NCBI GenBank assembly: GCA_023431285.1
Contig: JAEYXN010000163.1
Coordinates: 1 to 9,415 of the forward strand
Direction of reading: 5' to 3'
Origin: Bacteroidota bacterium
GTDB lineage: Bacteria; Bacteroidota; Bacteroidia; Cytophagales; Cyclobacteriaceae
Length of the DNA stretch: 9,415 nucleotides
Part shown: piece after piece, positions 1 to 5,513 of the stretch
Layout: each line of letters opens with the position of its first letter
Position numbering within the stretch: position 1 is the stretch's first letter
Position numbers and translations under genes: made by a program
The notes under the pieces: generated by a model
What the model was told of the DNA's origin: nothing
What the model saw: the letters and a program-made list of their open reading frames with translations, nothing else
Database searches by the model: none

Positions 1-324
1 CCCTGGGGCCCTCATATAAGTTCGGATTGTTCTCGTGCGATCCGATGACACGTGAACGAAAGCCAAAGGATAGCGCAAAGTTTTATTCGAAACTAGCTTA
101 CGAAAAAACACTTACTGCATAATTTGGCGGACGATCGGCACAGGTTTCATAATCCATATTAAAAAAACACTCAGCGTTTCATGCAGACATTCCTTCTGTT
201 ACGCATCTCCTTCAACCCGGCAAACTGCGTTCTGATGGTAAGGACGGATTGAGAGGAGAGAGAAACACAACAGTGGCACCGACAATTTCAGTAACGGATT
301 AAACTGTCCAATTAAGAAGCTTCA
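1..324. other. Non-coding stretch at the left edge
   Basis: I see no convincing gene here on either strand: every frame is broken by stops and the longest ATG-started frames are about 20 codons. It lies downstream of the stop codon of the minus-strand glycosyltransferase gene, so it should contain that operon's 3' untranslated region and the start or end of whatever lies beyond the window. The only structure I noticed is a short weak hairpin followed by a T-run on the minus strand, listed separately. Confidence 0.6.
159..179 (-). terminator. Weak candidate terminator of the lpxH-like/glycosyltransferase operon
   Basis: Read on the minus strand, AAACGC, a 3-base loop TGA and GTGTTT form a 6-bp stem with one G-U pair, running directly into a tract of seven to nine T. 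It lies about 150 bases beyond the stop codon of the glycosyltransferase gene and is oriented to end that transcript. The stem is short, AT-rich at its base and has a minimal loop, so this is only a candidate. Confidence 0.3.
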
Positions 325-1317
325 TCAAATATTATGAACCAGGTAGAGTGCTCGTTCTACTGCTTGAAGGGCGACATCGCCGTAATCAACGTCGACACGA
401 CCTTCCGTATCGACCCAATCCCTGATTATTTCGAGATGCTTTTTGTTCACTTTCTTGAGGACAGAAACCCCCATCTGACTAAGAGCCGCCGCATTGTAAT
501 GTTGCTCATATTGCTTCTTCATAGGAACAACAAGAAGCTTTTTCTTGAGGAAGAGCGCCTCAGCCGGAGTTTCGAAACCTGCGCCGCACAGAACGCCGCG
601 TGAGGATGCCATACTTTCAGTGAATGCTTCGTTTGCGACTGGAAAAACTGAAATCTTGTCCACGTGGTAGGCAATCTTGGTATGTTTAGAGAAGATATGC
701 CAGGTTATTCCCGGGATTCGGTTAAGGAGGCGTACCAGTTTCTGGTCGTCATACGCCGGAAGGTAAACCGTGTAGTGGTCACGTTGCGGTGCGGCCTCTT
801 CACGTACTCTGGTGCGGATGACCGGCGTAAAAATATCATCATCGAAGGATGAAAAGTGGAAACCCACGTGGCAATCAGCTGGCGCGTAATGCTTAAGTAT
901 CCAGCTTCCCAATAAGTCCATGTGTTTCGGTTTCGGTACTTTTGCAGAAAGTAATGATGCCTGATGACTTAGACTCACGCAAGGAACTTTATTGAGTCTC
1001 GCCGCCCATGCCGAAATGGGCTCGAAATCATTAATTACCAGATCATATTTTCGAATCGGGAAGTCTCTGATTTCCTGATAAATCTTGTTTGTGTTATTCT
1101 TACGCACCGTCTTACCAATATCAACTCCGCCATTCTTTCCGAAGTAAAAGCTTAGACCACGTGAGCGATACTCGACCGGATATTGAAGGTCAAGATCGGC
1201 TTGTGCGCCACTAATCATAATATCAAGCTCCCCCCTGCTCTGCAAAATCGGGACAATCTCCTCCGCGCGCGCAATGTGACCGTTACCCGTTCCCTGTATA
1301 GCGTATAAGATCTTCAT
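325..1317 (-). CDS. MurG-like glycosyltransferase family protein
   Basis: A 330-residue soluble protein with the two-lobed architecture of GT-B glycosyltransferases related to MurG (glycosyltransferase family 28 C-terminal type). The N-terminal lobe opens with a beta strand and a glycine-rich turn, GTGNGH (residues 9-14), followed by AR, typical of this uncharacterised Bacteroidota group. NDFEP (96-100) ends a central strand. The C-terminal lobe has the nucleotide-sugar-binding signature CGAGFETPAEAL (244-255) and the VPxxxQxEQxxNA pattern (264-276). There is no signal peptide or clear membrane helix, so it probably works at the cytoplasmic face of the inner membrane on a lipid or nucleotide-sugar substrate. 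The start ATG overlaps the stop of the upstream LpxH-like gene (ATGA), implying translational coupling and a shared envelope-glycolipid role. Donor and acceptor cannot be deduced. Family assignment is good; specific function is unknown. Confidence 0.88.
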   Translation of the reverse strand: MKILYAIQGTGNGHIARAEEIVPILQSRGELDIMISGAQADLDLQYPVEYRSRGLSFYFGKNGGVDIGKTVRKNNTNKIYQEIRDFPIRKYDLVINDFEPISAWAARLNKVPCVSLSHQASLLSAKVPKPKHMDLLGSWILKHYAPADCHVGFHFSSFDDDIFTPVIRTRVREEAAPQRDHYTVYLPAYDDQKLVRLLNRIPGITWHIFSKHTKIAYHVDKISVFPVANEAFTESMASSRGVLCGAGFETPAEALFLKKKLLVVPMKKQYEQHYNAAALSQMGVSVLKKVNKKHLEIIRDWVDTEGRVDVDYGDVALQAVERALYLVHNI

Positions 1318-2168
1318 TTCTTTAGTGTGAGGAATTGCTGAACCAGATCGCTGAATATTTCGCTGTCGTCGCGTTCCGACGCGATGCGGCTTGGTAAATT
1401 CATCTTCTGTGCAGACTGGTCGTCAGCATATCTGTAGATGGACCAAACACCATCGTGGCACTCAAGCGCCGTAAGGTTTTCCACCCAGTCTCCGGAGTTC
1501 ATGTAAATGACTTTCCCTTTTTCCGTCGTGATCTCACTGATCTCTGGTTTATGAATATGTCCGCATACTACGTAGTCGTAATGATTGTCAATGGCGATGT
1601 CAGCCGCAGTTTTTTCGAAATCATTAATGAATTTTACTGCTGATTTCACCCGGTCCTTAATGCGCTTTGATAACGAGATTTTTTCTTTTCCCAGGCGTGC
1701 AAACCACCAGTTGACAAAAGCATTGATCAGGATCAACATATCGTAGCCTATCGCGCCAAGTTTCGCAAGCCATCGCGAATGCTTCATGGTTACATCGAAA
1801 ACATCGCCATGAAAGATCCAGATTTTCCTATGCCCAATCGTCAGCACTGCTTTATTGTCGATTTTAAATGTACCAATTCGAAAGCCGGAAAACCTGCGGA
1901 GCATTTCGTCATGATTGCCAGTCAGGTAAATTACTTTTGTATTTCGCGTAAGCAGGCTGGTAATGTGCTTCACCACATGCATGTGGGATTTTGGCCAGTA
2001 TCGCTTCGAAAATTGCCAAATGTCAATGATGTCACCATTAAGAATAAGTTTCTTGGGACGGATAGATTTGAGGTAGCGCAGGAGCTCTTCGGCGTGACAT
2101 CCGTATGTTCCAAGGTGTACGTCGGAAATTATTACAACATCTACATCTCTTTTTTTCGATTTTCCCAT
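1314..2168 (-). CDS. UDP-2,3-diacylglucosamine diphosphatase-like metallophosphoesterase (LpxH family)
   Basis: A 284-residue calcineurin-like metallophosphoesterase. The full set of metal-binding motifs is present in order: SDVH (15-18), NGDIID (44-49), GNHDE (84-88), HGD (120-122) and GHIH (203-206). The arrangement, including the insertion with aromatic and hydrophobic residues between HGD and GHIH (about 140-165), matches the LpxH/LpxH2 group that hydrolyses UDP-2,3-diacylglucosamine to lipid X and UMP in lipid A synthesis at the inner membrane. It is somewhat longer than the roughly 240 residues of E. coli LpxH because of a C-terminal tail (about 240-284), as in many Bacteroidota homologues; several of these are named only by similarity. 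It is first in a two-gene operon with the glycosyltransferase (4-base ATGA overlap). No Shine-Dalgarno sequence or clear promoter was seen upstream. Lipid A activity is inferred; another phosphoesterase substrate is possible. Confidence 0.85.
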   Translation of the reverse strand: MGKSKKRDVDVVIISDVHLGTYGCHAEELLRYLKSIRPKKLILNGDIIDIWQFSKRYWPKSHMHVVKHITSLLTRNTKVIYLTGNHDEMLRRFSGFRIGTFKIDNKAVLTIGHRKIWIFHGDVFDVTMKHSRWLAKLGAIGYDMLILINAFVNWWFARLGKEKISLSKRIKDRVKSAVKFINDFEKTAADIAIDNHYDYVVCGHIHKPEISEITTEKGKVIYMNSGDWVENLTALECHDGVWSIYRYADDQSAQKMNLPSRIASERDDSEIFSDLVQQFLTLKK

Positions 2169-2310
2169 TCACGATGCCGGATTAGAAAGGCACGGTTGAT
2201 ATCGCTGCAAGATAAACTCTGGATGCTACCTACGCTTTAATGCTGCGTTAACGAATCATTATTCAATGACGGGAGTCTTTCGTGGGTCGCCTTCGCAATC
2301 GTTTGGTGAC

Positions 2311-2344
2311 AACAAATCGTCGACAACGAGCTTCATAATTTGTT
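2311..2344. repeat. Inverted repeat in the divergent intergenic region
   Basis: AACAAAT (2311-2317) and ATTTGTT (2338-2344) are perfect 7-base inverted repeats separated by 20 bases. They lie between the minus-strand LpxH-like gene (start 2168) and the plus-strand gene at 2399. It could be an operator or an RNA hairpin, but it is AT-rich and short enough to arise by chance. No T-run follows on the plus strand, so it is not an obvious terminator. Confidence 0.2.
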
Positions 2345-2398
2345 AATATCACACCTTCATCCTTGAACAATAGTACATGAGTTTTAGACCTGTTTTAG

Positions 2399-2617
2399 AT
2401 GAAATATGATGTTATGAAAGAAAAGGAATCACAACGTCACCCCACTAAAAAATTTGAAATCTTTTTTCATCAGGAATTCAGAAAACCCGAGTTGGGAGAA
2501 CCAAGCGTGAAAGTTTATAAAGCAATTGACAGGGCAGGTAGACTAGTCAGGGATGAGGTGAAAAATTCTTATGAAAGGTACAGAAGGAAGAAGAGGCGCG
2601 AAGAAAAAAGGAATTGA
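2399..2617 (+). CDS. Small lysine/arginine-rich protein of unknown function, probably frameshifted
   Basis: I do not recognise this 72-residue product. The first part (residues 1-40) is mixed polar with aromatic residues (FEIFFHQEF). The rest is strongly basic and charged, ending in a K/R/E-rich helix-like stretch (RRKKRREEKRN). There is no signal peptide or membrane helix. The ATG at 2399 could be replaced by an in-frame ATG at 2414; no ribosome binding site decides between them. The stop at 2615-2617 falls just after an A6 run (2604-2609). Reading one base back at that run continues for another 39 codons with the same charged composition, so the reading frame given here is probably only the first part of a gene of about 109 residues. 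It stands alone on its strand upstream of the membrane-protein gene at 2777. Confidence 0.45.
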   Translation: MKYDVMKEKESQRHPTKKFEIFFHQEFRKPELGEPSVKVYKAIDRAGRLVRDEVKNSYERYRRKKRREEKRN

Positions 2618-2727
2618 AAAAGCTTCGTAAAAAAGCTCAGACTATCGCATCATCGAAGAATCGTCTTATACAAAAATCCGATACTGACACCGAAATAATT
2701 GGCAACATTCTGTTTGAAATGATTTGA
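2605..2727 (+). pseudogene. Probable out-of-frame C-terminal continuation of the 2399 gene
   Basis: In the -1 frame relative to the 2399 gene, the sequence reads from the A6 run as KKELKKLRKKAQ, then a polar stretch, and ends in GNILFEMI before the stop at 2725-2727. The lysine- and leucine-rich start continues the charged helix of the upstream frame without a break in character. This frame has no plausible start codon of its own. One extra A in the homopolymer would fuse the two into a single product of about 109 residues. Possible explanations are a sequencing or assembly error, a real inactivating mutation, or slippage during expression; the first two seem likelier because the run is not a standard tandem slippery heptamer in the zero frame. 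Confidence 0.45.
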
Positions 2728-2763
2728 TAATGCTCCCGTAAATCTCATGTAATAAGATCTCGA

Positions 2764-2771
2764 TATTTTTG
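2764..2771 (+). promoter_or_regulatory. Possible -7 box directly upstream of the membrane-protein gene
   Basis: TATTTTTG matches the Bacteroidota -7 element TAnnTTTG exactly. No TTTG -33 element is present at the usual 18-20 base spacing. It lies only 5 bases before the ATG at 2777, which would put the transcription start at or just inside the start codon and make the message leaderless. It could equally be a chance match in AT-rich DNA. Confidence 0.25.
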
Positions 2772-2776
2772 GCACT

Positions 2777-3481
2777 ATGATAAGTGCAATCATTGTAACG
2801 AGTATAAGCCTGGCCGCGTTGTTGATGCTAGCCAGTTTGCGCGCACCCTCCCGCGCATTGATCCTTGCAGCGATTATCAACGGAATTTTTATCAGTGGCA
2901 CAGCGCACCGCATACCGGAAGATATTAGCGAAATGAATGCCGTCGACCCTATCGTTAATGCGGTGTTTGGAATCCTTTACCTGCCCATACTGGTATTTCT
3001 AAACTTGCATTACGGCAAACGCAGGTTGTCCCGCGCCCTGGGTCTTATGATGACTGTCTTTATCCTGGCCACCTTTGGGGTGTTGTACTACGGAATGTTG
3101 ATGCGGCAACAAATGCCCGTCATTGCTTACGCCAATCTCCTCTGGCATATCGAAGTGGTTCTGATGGTCGTCATGCTGCAAACACATTTACAAATTACTT
3201 CACACAAAGCGAATAGATCATTAATCAGAACAGAACTTGGCATCATTCGATGCTGGCTTCTGATCCCGCTCTGCCCCTATATTACTTTTATCTTTTCGTG
3301 GATGCTGCCTCAGGACAACTTCTTAATCCCGTATGTCCCAGTCGTGTCGGTCCAGACATTGACAGATATTGTGTCCTGTATTCTGATTCTTTTCGCCATG
3401 TGGCTCACTATTCGGTGTCGAAGTCTTGCCCAGTCTCATCAACGTGAACACAATAAAGCTAAAGGGGATTTGGCCTTCTAA
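2777..3481 (+). CDS. Uncharacterised integral membrane protein, about seven helices
   Basis: A 234-residue protein I cannot place in a family. Hydrophobic stretches suggest about seven membrane helices, at roughly 2-22, 27-45, 58-78, 85-108, 113-134, 153-175 and 188-212. The C-terminal tail (213-234) is short, basic and polar and probably cytoplasmic. Short loops carry charged patches such as RIPEDISEMNAVDP (about 46-59) and GKRRLSR (80-86). No catalytic motif, Walker motif or transporter signature is visible; His-125 and Glu-127 lie inside a predicted helix (LLWHIEVVLM). The ATG at 2777 is supported by the hydrophobic first helix starting right after it. The next gene begins 9 bases after the stop, so the two are probably co-transcribed. 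It could be a small sensor-like or channel-like membrane protein, but nothing in the sequence demonstrates this. Confidence 0.7.
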   Translation: MISAIIVTSISLAALLMLASLRAPSRALILAAIINGIFISGTAHRIPEDISEMNAVDPIVNAVFGILYLPILVFLNLHYGKRRLSRALGLMMTVFILATFGVLYYGMLMRQQMPVIAYANLLWHIEVVLMVVMLQTHLQITSHKANRSLIRTELGIIRCWLLIPLCPYITFIFSWMLPQDNFLIPYVPVVSVQTLTDIVSCILILFAMWLTIRCRSLAQSHQREHNKAKGDLAF

Positions 3482-3490
3482 CTTTCTTAT

Positions 3491-3685
3491 ATGAACAATC
3501 TCAAGAAAAAAAATGCTGTCGATGATCAACGGAACACTTTAATCGAGGATCTCAAACGCCAGTATCCATGGTTTAACGAGAGTGAAATAACAGAAGTAGT
3601 ACAGCGCTTCGAATTTCGCCACGAGCGGATCCTCGCTTATCTCGACATGAAGAGTGGTCGCTGGTCACTCGTGGATATTGAATAG
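3491..3685 (+). CDS. Small hypothetical protein following the membrane protein
   Basis: A 64-residue, highly charged, probably helical cytoplasmic protein that I do not recognise. Features are a basic N-terminus (MNNLKKK), a central acidic/aromatic stretch (RQYPWFNESEITEVVQRFEF, about 25-44) and a C-terminal half ending WSLVDIE. There is no signal peptide, cysteine pair or known small-domain signature. It starts 9 bases after the stop of the membrane-protein gene in the same direction, which argues for a two-gene operon and possibly a linked job. Codon content looks ordinary and the reading frame is uninterrupted. The ATG is the first in-frame start after the upstream gene; no Shine-Dalgarno sequence precedes it, which is usual in this phylum. 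Confidence 0.6.
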   Translation: MNNLKKKNAVDDQRNTLIEDLKRQYPWFNESEITEVVQRFEFRHERILAYLDMKSGRWSLVDIE

Positions 3686-3722
3686 AGGGAGAGATCAATA
3701 CTGGTTACGATGAAACGGCTTT

Positions 3723-3830
3723 ATGGACTTCCTTGAACGAAAGCTAAGAATGGCAAGAGAAAAGTACCAGTGTTATTTTCATTGTGCGTGTAATGCTAAG
3801 AAGCGCATCTGCATTCTGCATTCTCGTTAA
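3723..3830 (+). CDS. Very short possible ORF (35 residues)
   Basis: An ATG-started frame of 35 residues with a basic N-terminus and four cysteines in the second half (CYFHCAC and a later RIC). No ribosome binding site, promoter or recognisable motif supports it, and a frame of this length occurs often by chance. I list it only because it sits in an otherwise gene-poor stretch (3686-4300) and is in the same frame as the weak ORF at 3870. No function can be proposed. Confidence 0.12.
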   Translation: MDFLERKLRMAREKYQCYFHCACNAKKRICILHSR

Positions 3831-3869
3831 TATCGCTTTATTCGAATCTCTTGTACTACCAATTGACTA

Positions 3870-4097
3870 TTGTACTCCAAGGCTTCATCGAAGCTTCATG
3901 CCCAAGAATATGTGGAGCTGCTGACCCTTCATTTCAAAGATCTGCAGAAGATAGCAAGTACGAAGGCAGGACAAACGTATTTGATGTCACTGAAGAGATC
4001 AAAAGAGTTTCACCTGAAAGACCGATTTAAGAATTTACGGTGTGTAGTAAGATGTTCGGGGACCCAGAACCACTCACGCCAAAATCATTCATGTTAA
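3870..4097 (+). CDS. Doubtful short ORF, TTG start
   Basis: An open frame of 75 residues whose only early start is a TTG at 3870; the first ATG is at 3984. The first 55 residues look protein-like (helical, with QEYVELLTLHFKDLQKIAST), whereas the tail after about residue 57 (CVVRCSGTQNHSRQNHSC) looks like out-of-frame translation. It overlaps the start of the frame at 4040/4052, which is one base back in phase. The two may be halves of one frameshifted or decayed gene. No family recognised. Confidence 0.2.
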   Translation: MYSKASSKLHAQEYVELLTLHFKDLQKIASTKAGQTYLMSLKRSKEFHLKDRFKNLRCVVRCSGTQNHSRQNHSC

Positions 4098-4300
4098 TCT
4101 TTGAAATTCGGGGAAGGATTGAAAAGGTTACTACCTATGAACATGACGTTGTTCGCCTTAGTATGCGAGATGGTATCAAGGTTCGAAGCACTACAAAAAG
4201 AAACGACCAGTCTCAAATTGTTGTAGACGGAGGCACTTTGCTAAACGATCTGGACGATTCAAACAGTCTGGCTTCTTTGCGTGCACCACGCCGAGAATGA
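4052..4300 (+). CDS. Small hypothetical protein, possibly the 3' half of a broken gene
   Basis: An 82-residue frame from ATG 4052 (a GTG at 4040 is also in frame). The middle part has alternating hydrophobic and charged residues (FMLIFEIRGRIEKVTTY, then VVRLSMRDGIKV) that would suit a small beta-rich domain; the C-terminus is polar. I recognise no family. It overlaps the doubtful 3870 ORF in a different phase, so it may be a real small gene or the remainder of a longer one. No promoter or ribosome binding site was seen, and no plus-strand terminator follows: the hairpin at 4325-4354 has its T-run only in the minus direction. Confidence 0.3.
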   Translation: MFGDPEPLTPKSFMLIFEIRGRIEKVTTYEHDVVRLSMRDGIKVRSTTKRNDQSQIVVDGGTLLNDLDDSNSLASLRAPRRE

Positions 4301-4317
4301 TTTCGAACTATTAGAGC

Positions 4318-4354
4318 AATAAAAAACCCTTAGCAGCGGATTCTACTAAGGGTT
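4318..4354 (-). terminator. Intrinsic terminator downstream of tRNA-Arg
   Basis: AACCCTTAG and CTAAGGGTT (4346-4354 and 4325-4333 on the plus strand) form a perfect 9-bp stem around a 12-base loop. Read on the minus strand, it is followed immediately by a T-rich tract (TTTTTTATT). It begins 66 bases after the 3' end of the tRNA-Arg gene and is oriented to end that transcript. On the plus strand no T-run follows, so it should not act for the small plus-strand frames to its left. Confidence 0.85.
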
Positions 4355-4420
4355 GCTTCAGAATTACTTCAAAATTCCAATCAGATAGAAGAAAAGAATA
4401 TGTAAGTATCTGAAAATAAG

Positions 4421-4494
4421 TGCACTCGCAGGGATTCAAACCCCGAACCTTCTGATCCGTAGTCAGATGCTCTATTCAATTGAGCTACGAGTGC
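4421..4494 (-). tRNA. tRNA-Arg (anticodon ACG)
   Basis: The minus strand folds into a complete cloverleaf of 74 bases. The acceptor stem is GCACTCG/CGAGTGC, the D stem GCTC/GAGC around a 9-base loop, the anticodon stem TCTGA/TCAGA with loop CTACGGA (anticodon ACG), the variable region AGGTT, and the T stem CGGGG/CCCTG (one G-U pair) with loop TTTGAAT. The discriminator base is A. The ACG anticodon, normally deaminated to ICG, reads CGU, CGC and CGA arginine codons. The 3' CCA is not encoded and must be added after transcription. A promoter lies about 130 bases upstream (4624-4653) and an intrinsic terminator about 66 bases downstream. No other tRNA is adjacent. Confidence 0.97.
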
Positions 4495-4507
4495 TTTTTT
4501 GCAAACC

Positions 4508-4526
4508 TCCGGAACATCTATCCGGA
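4508..4526. repeat. TCCGGA dyad in the leader of tRNA-Arg
   Basis: Two copies of the palindrome TCCGGA (4508-4513 and 4521-4526), 7 bases apart, can pair to form a 6-bp hairpin on either strand. They lie 14 bases upstream of the tRNA 5' end, inside the predicted tRNA leader. This might be a processing structure for the precursor or a protein-binding dyad; it lacks a T-run in the minus direction and so is not a terminator for that transcript. Confidence 0.3.
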
Positions 4527-4623
4527 TTATTTCTCCCTAAATTCAACTTTTTCGAAGATACCGAACTCTTAAGTCAGGCAAAGGGCCAATATTGATCCGC
4601 TTCTGCCGTTGTTTTTGGGAGTG

Positions 4624-4653
4624 CAAATGTAAAGAATAAATCCACTCGACAAA
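4624..4653 (-). promoter_or_regulatory. Bacteroidota-type promoter for tRNA-Arg
   Basis: On the minus strand, TTTG (4650-4653) and TACATTTG (4624-4631) are separated by 18 bases, matching the Bacteroidota housekeeping consensus of a -33 TTTG and a -7 TAnnTTTG. The predicted start of transcription is near 4617, giving the tRNA a leader of about 120 bases. Its -33 element lies only 8 bases from that of the divergent promoter serving the outer-membrane barrel gene. Confidence 0.7.
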
Positions 4654-4661
4654 ATAAATGG

Positions 4662-4692
4662 TTTGCCCCTGCCGACAAAAAAGCTATTTTTG
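4662..4692 (+). promoter_or_regulatory. Bacteroidota-type promoter for the outer-membrane barrel gene
   Basis: TTTG (4662-4665), a 19-base spacer and TATTTTTG (4685-4692) match the Bacteroidota consensus at every fixed position. Transcription should begin near 4699, about 20 bases before the ATG at 4720. This decides the start codon: the longer frame that could begin with TTG at 4663 would start inside the promoter and upstream of the message. Confidence 0.8.
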
Positions 4693-4719
4693 GGCCTTTA
4701 TTTCAAGAATTACTATAGC

Positions 4720-5490
4720 ATGATCAATAGATTAGCCGGTATCGTTCTCCTGTCAGTTTTCTCGCTCAATGCGGTTTGCCAAACCGTAGAGCAGCCTACC
4801 AAATCGTCGGCCAGACCTGACATTCCGGGCATCTTCACCCTGGAACTCGGCCTCAACCGCCATCTGAACGGACCCGACAACTTTAACATCGGACTCTGGG
4901 GATCACGGACGGTGAATATCTACTATCAGTACGAGCTTAGAATTTTGAAATCTAAATTCAGCTTTGTCCCTGGTGTCGGCCTTAGCCTCGAACGTTTTAA
5001 GTTTCGCGACGGACAGGTCCTTGACTTCGCTCACCAGGACGGAGACTTCGCAAAACCTATCACCTCAAGGAAAGAGTTGGATCTGTTTTCCCTTAACCAA
5101 CACCAAATCCCTGGCTTTAAGAAGTCACAGCTGATCACTAACTACGTAGACGTCCCGTTGGAGCTCCGTTTTACCCTTAATCCCGACGACCCCGCGCGAA
5201 GCCTTAAGATCGGCGCCGGAGTTCGCGTTGGTTATCTCTACGACGCGTACACCAAGATCAAATACCGTAACGATGGTGAGATCAAACAAATTAAGGACAA
5301 ACAAAACTTCAACTTGTCACGCTTCCGCTACGCCGCATTCGGAAAAATTGGCTTTGGTAATTTCGCCCTGTTCGGGTATTACAACCTTTCTCCATTGTTC
5401 ATCAAAGACGAAGGATTTAAGGATGCCAACGGAGCATATCTTAACGACATGACTACCTTCACTGCCGGAATTTCTCTCTCAAGTTTCTGA
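4720..5490 (+). CDS. Porin-family outer-membrane beta-barrel protein
   Basis: A 256-residue exported protein. Residues 1-21 from the ATG at 4720 form a signal peptide: a basic N-terminus (MINR), a hydrophobic core and a cleavage region around NAVCQ, which does not fit a lipobox, so export by signal peptidase I is expected. The mature part alternates polar and hydrophobic residues in repeated strands with aromatic girdles (for example GLWGSRTVNIYYQYEL, FSFVPGVGLSLERFKF, YAAFGKIGFGNFALFGYYNL). It ends in FTAGISLSSF, a terminal phenylalanine strand typical of substrates of the BAM complex. Length and layout fit the PorT/outer-membrane-protein-beta-barrel families of Bacteroidota, with eight to ten strands likely. 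The ligand or role is unknown. It has its own strong promoter and is followed by a terminator, so it is monocistronic. The start at 4720 is chosen because the promoter -7 element lies just upstream. Confidence 0.85.
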   Translation: MINRLAGIVLLSVFSLNAVCQTVEQPTKSSARPDIPGIFTLELGLNRHLNGPDNFNIGLWGSRTVNIYYQYELRILKSKFSFVPGVGLSLERFKFRDGQVLDFAHQDGDFAKPITSRKELDLFSLNQHQIPGFKKSQLITNYVDVPLELRFTLNPDDPARSLKIGAGVRVGYLYDAYTKIKYRNDGEIKQIKDKQNFNLSRFRYAAFGKIGFGNFALFGYYNLSPLFIKDEGFKDANGAYLNDMTTFTAGISLSSF

Positions 5491-5513
5491 TCAGATAAGA
5501 CTATAAAGAACTA

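Noticed and set aside
334..852. Plus-strand frames of 89 and 62 codons opposite the glycosyltransferase
   Set aside because: They are shadows of a minus-strand gene with clear family motifs and have no motif of their own.
1779..2240. A 153-codon plus-strand frame opposite the LpxH-like gene
   Set aside because: The minus strand encodes all five metallophosphoesterase motifs; the plus frame is compositional shadow.
2650..2913. Minus-strand 87-codon frame across the start of the membrane-protein gene
   Set aside because: It overlaps a better-supported plus-strand gene and the tail of the frameshifted gene, and shows no signal or motif.
4421..4449. tRNA-Arg 3' end as an attachment site for an integrated element to its left
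   Set aside because: I found no second copy of the tRNA 3' sequence in 1-4300 and no integrase, so the unknown genes at 2377-4300 cannot be called a mobile island.
4663..4719. Longer barrel protein starting with TTG at 4663
   Set aside because: This start falls within the promoter and upstream of the predicted transcript, and would put 19 residues before a good signal peptide.
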